DNA from: Coriobacteriales bacterium
GTDB lineage: Bacteria; Actinomycetota; Coriobacteriia; Coriobacteriales; UBA8131
Direction: 5' to 3'
Length of the DNA: 5,598 bases
NCBI GenBank assembly: GCA_031268525.1
Contig: JAIRXA010000012.1
Location: 1 to 5,598, forward strand
Positions within the stretch are counted from its first letter, which is position 1; every line of letters begins with the position of its first letter. Under the pieces are notes generated by a model. That model searched no databases. It worked only from the letters and a program-made list of their open reading frames with translations, and was not told the origin of the DNA. Shown here piece by piece: positions 4,501 through 5,598 of this stretch. The position numbers and the translations under genes were made by a program.

Positions 4501-5598
4501 ATGGCGATTCTGTTCAAGTGTAAAATGTGCGGCGGCAACCTGGAGGTCGAGCAGGAGTCTCGTGTCGGCACCTGCGTCTACTGCGGCTCCGCCCAGACCC
4601 TGCCCAAGCTGGACGACGAGCGGCGGGTGGGGCTCTTCAATCGTGGCACCCATGCCCGACGAAACGGCGACTACGACAAGGCAGCTGGCATCTTTGAGAT
4701 CATCCTCAACGAGGATCCCGCCGACGCCGAGGCCTACTGGTCGCTGGTGCTGTGCCGCTACGGCATCGTCTATGTGGAGGACTCCGCCACAGGCAGCCAG
4801 GTGCCCACCATCAACCGCCTGCAGGCCGTCCCCATCCTTGCCGACAGCGACTACCAGCAGGCGCTCGCCCACGTCCAGGGTGGCGCCCGTAGCCTCTATG
4901 AGCAGGAGGCCGAGGCCATCGGTCGCATCCAGAGAGACGCCTTGGCTATCGTCGACTCCGGCGAGGCATACGACGTGTTCATCTGCTACAAGGAAACCGA
5001 CGCATCGGGACAGCGCAGCCGCGATTCGCTGCTTGCCCAGGAGCTTTACCAGGAGCTCTCGCGCCAAGGCGTCAAAGCGTTTTATGCCCGCGTGTCGCTG
5101 GCTGAGAAGGCTGGCACGGAGTACGAGTCCTACATTTTCGCCGCCCTGCACTCCGCCAGGGCGATGGTGGTGGTCGGCACCTCGAAGGACAATCTCGAGG
5201 CCGTCTGGGTGAGAAACGAGTGGAGCCGCTACCTGGCGTTGATGAAGGACGACCCGCAAAAGGTGCTTTTCCCGGTTTATCGCGACATGGATCCCTACGA
5301 CCTGCCTCTCGAATTCTCCAGCCTCCAGGCCCTTGACGCCTCTCGCATGGGCTTCATGCTGGATTTGGTGAACGTCTTGGGGAAAGCCGTGAGGGTCGGC
5401 GTGTCCGTCACAGCGGCTGGCGCGGGAGCAGCGGGTGGTGTTCCTGCGGCGCATTCAGTAACTGCTTCACCAGCCGCGTCGCTGGTGAAGCGGGCGCGTC
5501 TGTGTTGTGAAGACGGTGACTTCGCCAAAGCCAAGGACCTCATCGAACAGGCGCTGAACCTGGACCCGGAGAACGGGGAGACCTATTTTGTTGCACTG
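4501..5598 (+). CDS. Zinc ribbon-TPR-TIR domain protein, 3' end outside window
   Basis: The first 366 codons are present and the frame runs off the right edge. A zinc ribbon comes first (C7, C10, C25, C28), then a TPR-like helical repeat (about 44-77) and a helical spacer. The TIR domain (about 155-290) starts with AYDVFICYKETD (156-167) and continues with KAFYARVSLAEKAGTEYESYI (192-212), VVVGTSKD (223-230), WVRNEW (236-241) and LFPVYRDMDPYDLP (256-269). By analogy with SARM1 and bacterial TIR NADases, E209 in the EYES segment is the expected catalytic glutamate. An Ala/Gly/Pro-rich linker (301-326) leads to another TPR-like repeat from about 329. TIR enzymes cleave NAD+, and many act in phage defence; this role is inferred. 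The start is secure: good ribosome binding site and an in-frame TGA at 4468-4470 with no start codon between. Confidence 0.9.
   Translation, partial: MAILFKCKMCGGNLEVEQESRVGTCVYCGSAQTLPKLDDERRVGLFNRGTHARRNGDYDKAAGIFEIILNEDPADAEAYWSLVLCRYGIVYVEDSATGSQVPTINRLQAVPILADSDYQQALAHVQGGARSLYEQEAEAIGRIQRDALAIVDSGEAYDVFICYKETDASGQRSRDSLLAQELYQELSRQGVKAFYARVSLAEKAGTEYESYIFAALHSARAMVVVGTSKDNLEAVWVRNEWSRYLALMKDDPQKVLFPVYRDMDPYDLPLEFSSLQALDASRMGFMLDLVNVLGKAVRVGVSVTAAGAGAAGGVPAAHSVTASPAASLVKRARLCCEDGDFAKAKDLIEQALNLDPENGETYFVAL
5464..5491. repeat. Perfect 11-bp hairpin inside the TIR coding sequence
   Basis: GCTTCACCAGC (5464-5474) and GCTGGTGAAGC (5481-5491) are exact reverse complements around CGCGTC. The hairpin lies where the low-complexity linker meets the C-terminal TPR-like repeat (residues about 322-331), and codons run through it without interruption. 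Confidence 0.6.

Noticed and set aside
4463..5212. 249-codon plus-strand frame overlapping the TIR gene
   Set aside because: Ser/Arg/Pro-rich low-quality translation in another frame of the TIR gene.
4426..5454. Long open frame on the minus strand opposite the TIR gene
   Set aside because: It is antisense to a well-supported coding region in GC-rich DNA, shows no domain and is a typical shadow frame.

Overview
The window shows four protein-coding genes of a GC-rich bacterium and a gene-poor stretch of about 0.9 kb. The organism is not identified. The mix of a HyuA-type hydantoinase/oxoprolinase, an AAA/DUF4143 ATPase, a stand-alone CdiA_C-type nuclease and a zinc ribbon-TPR-TIR protein is what I would expect in anaerobic, often gut-associated, high-GC bacteria. 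Coriobacteriia-like Actinobacteria, Desulfovibrio-like bacteria and some Clostridia are candidates. That is an inference from family distribution, since the window holds no rRNA or other phylogenetic marker.

Layout: (1) 2-1624 (+), the 3' part of a hydantoinase/oxoprolinase-family gene whose true start lies left of the window. (2) 1625-1746, a very AT-rich gap holding an extended -10 promoter and a ribosome binding site. (3) 1747-2946 (+), a complete AAA_14/DUF4143 ATPase. (4) 2947-3175, a convergent intergenic region with two hairpins, each placed to end one of the converging genes. (5) 3176-3577 (-), a small PD-(D/E)XK-like protein resembling the CdiA C-terminal tRNase domain, encoded alone with no visible delivery protein or immunity gene. 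(6) 3578-4117, no convincing gene but several palindromes, including a roughly 100-bp imperfect hairpin and a perfect 14-bp stem with a 4-nt loop. (7) 4118-4294, a weakly supported 58-codon small ORF that overlaps a promoter-like region with an 18-bp near-palindrome. (8) 4501-5598 (+), the first 366 codons of a zinc ribbon-TPR-TIR protein that runs off the right edge and is a candidate NAD-consuming immune effector.

The genes do not form one operon. The metabolic gene at the left is followed by independently promoted accessory genes (ATPase, nuclease, TIR protein) separated by palindromic repeats, which suggests an accessory region beside core metabolism. The most interesting items are the TIR protein with its possible operator, the orphan tRNase-like nuclease, and the palindromic elements between them. 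No transposase, integrase, tRNA or CRISPR array is visible.
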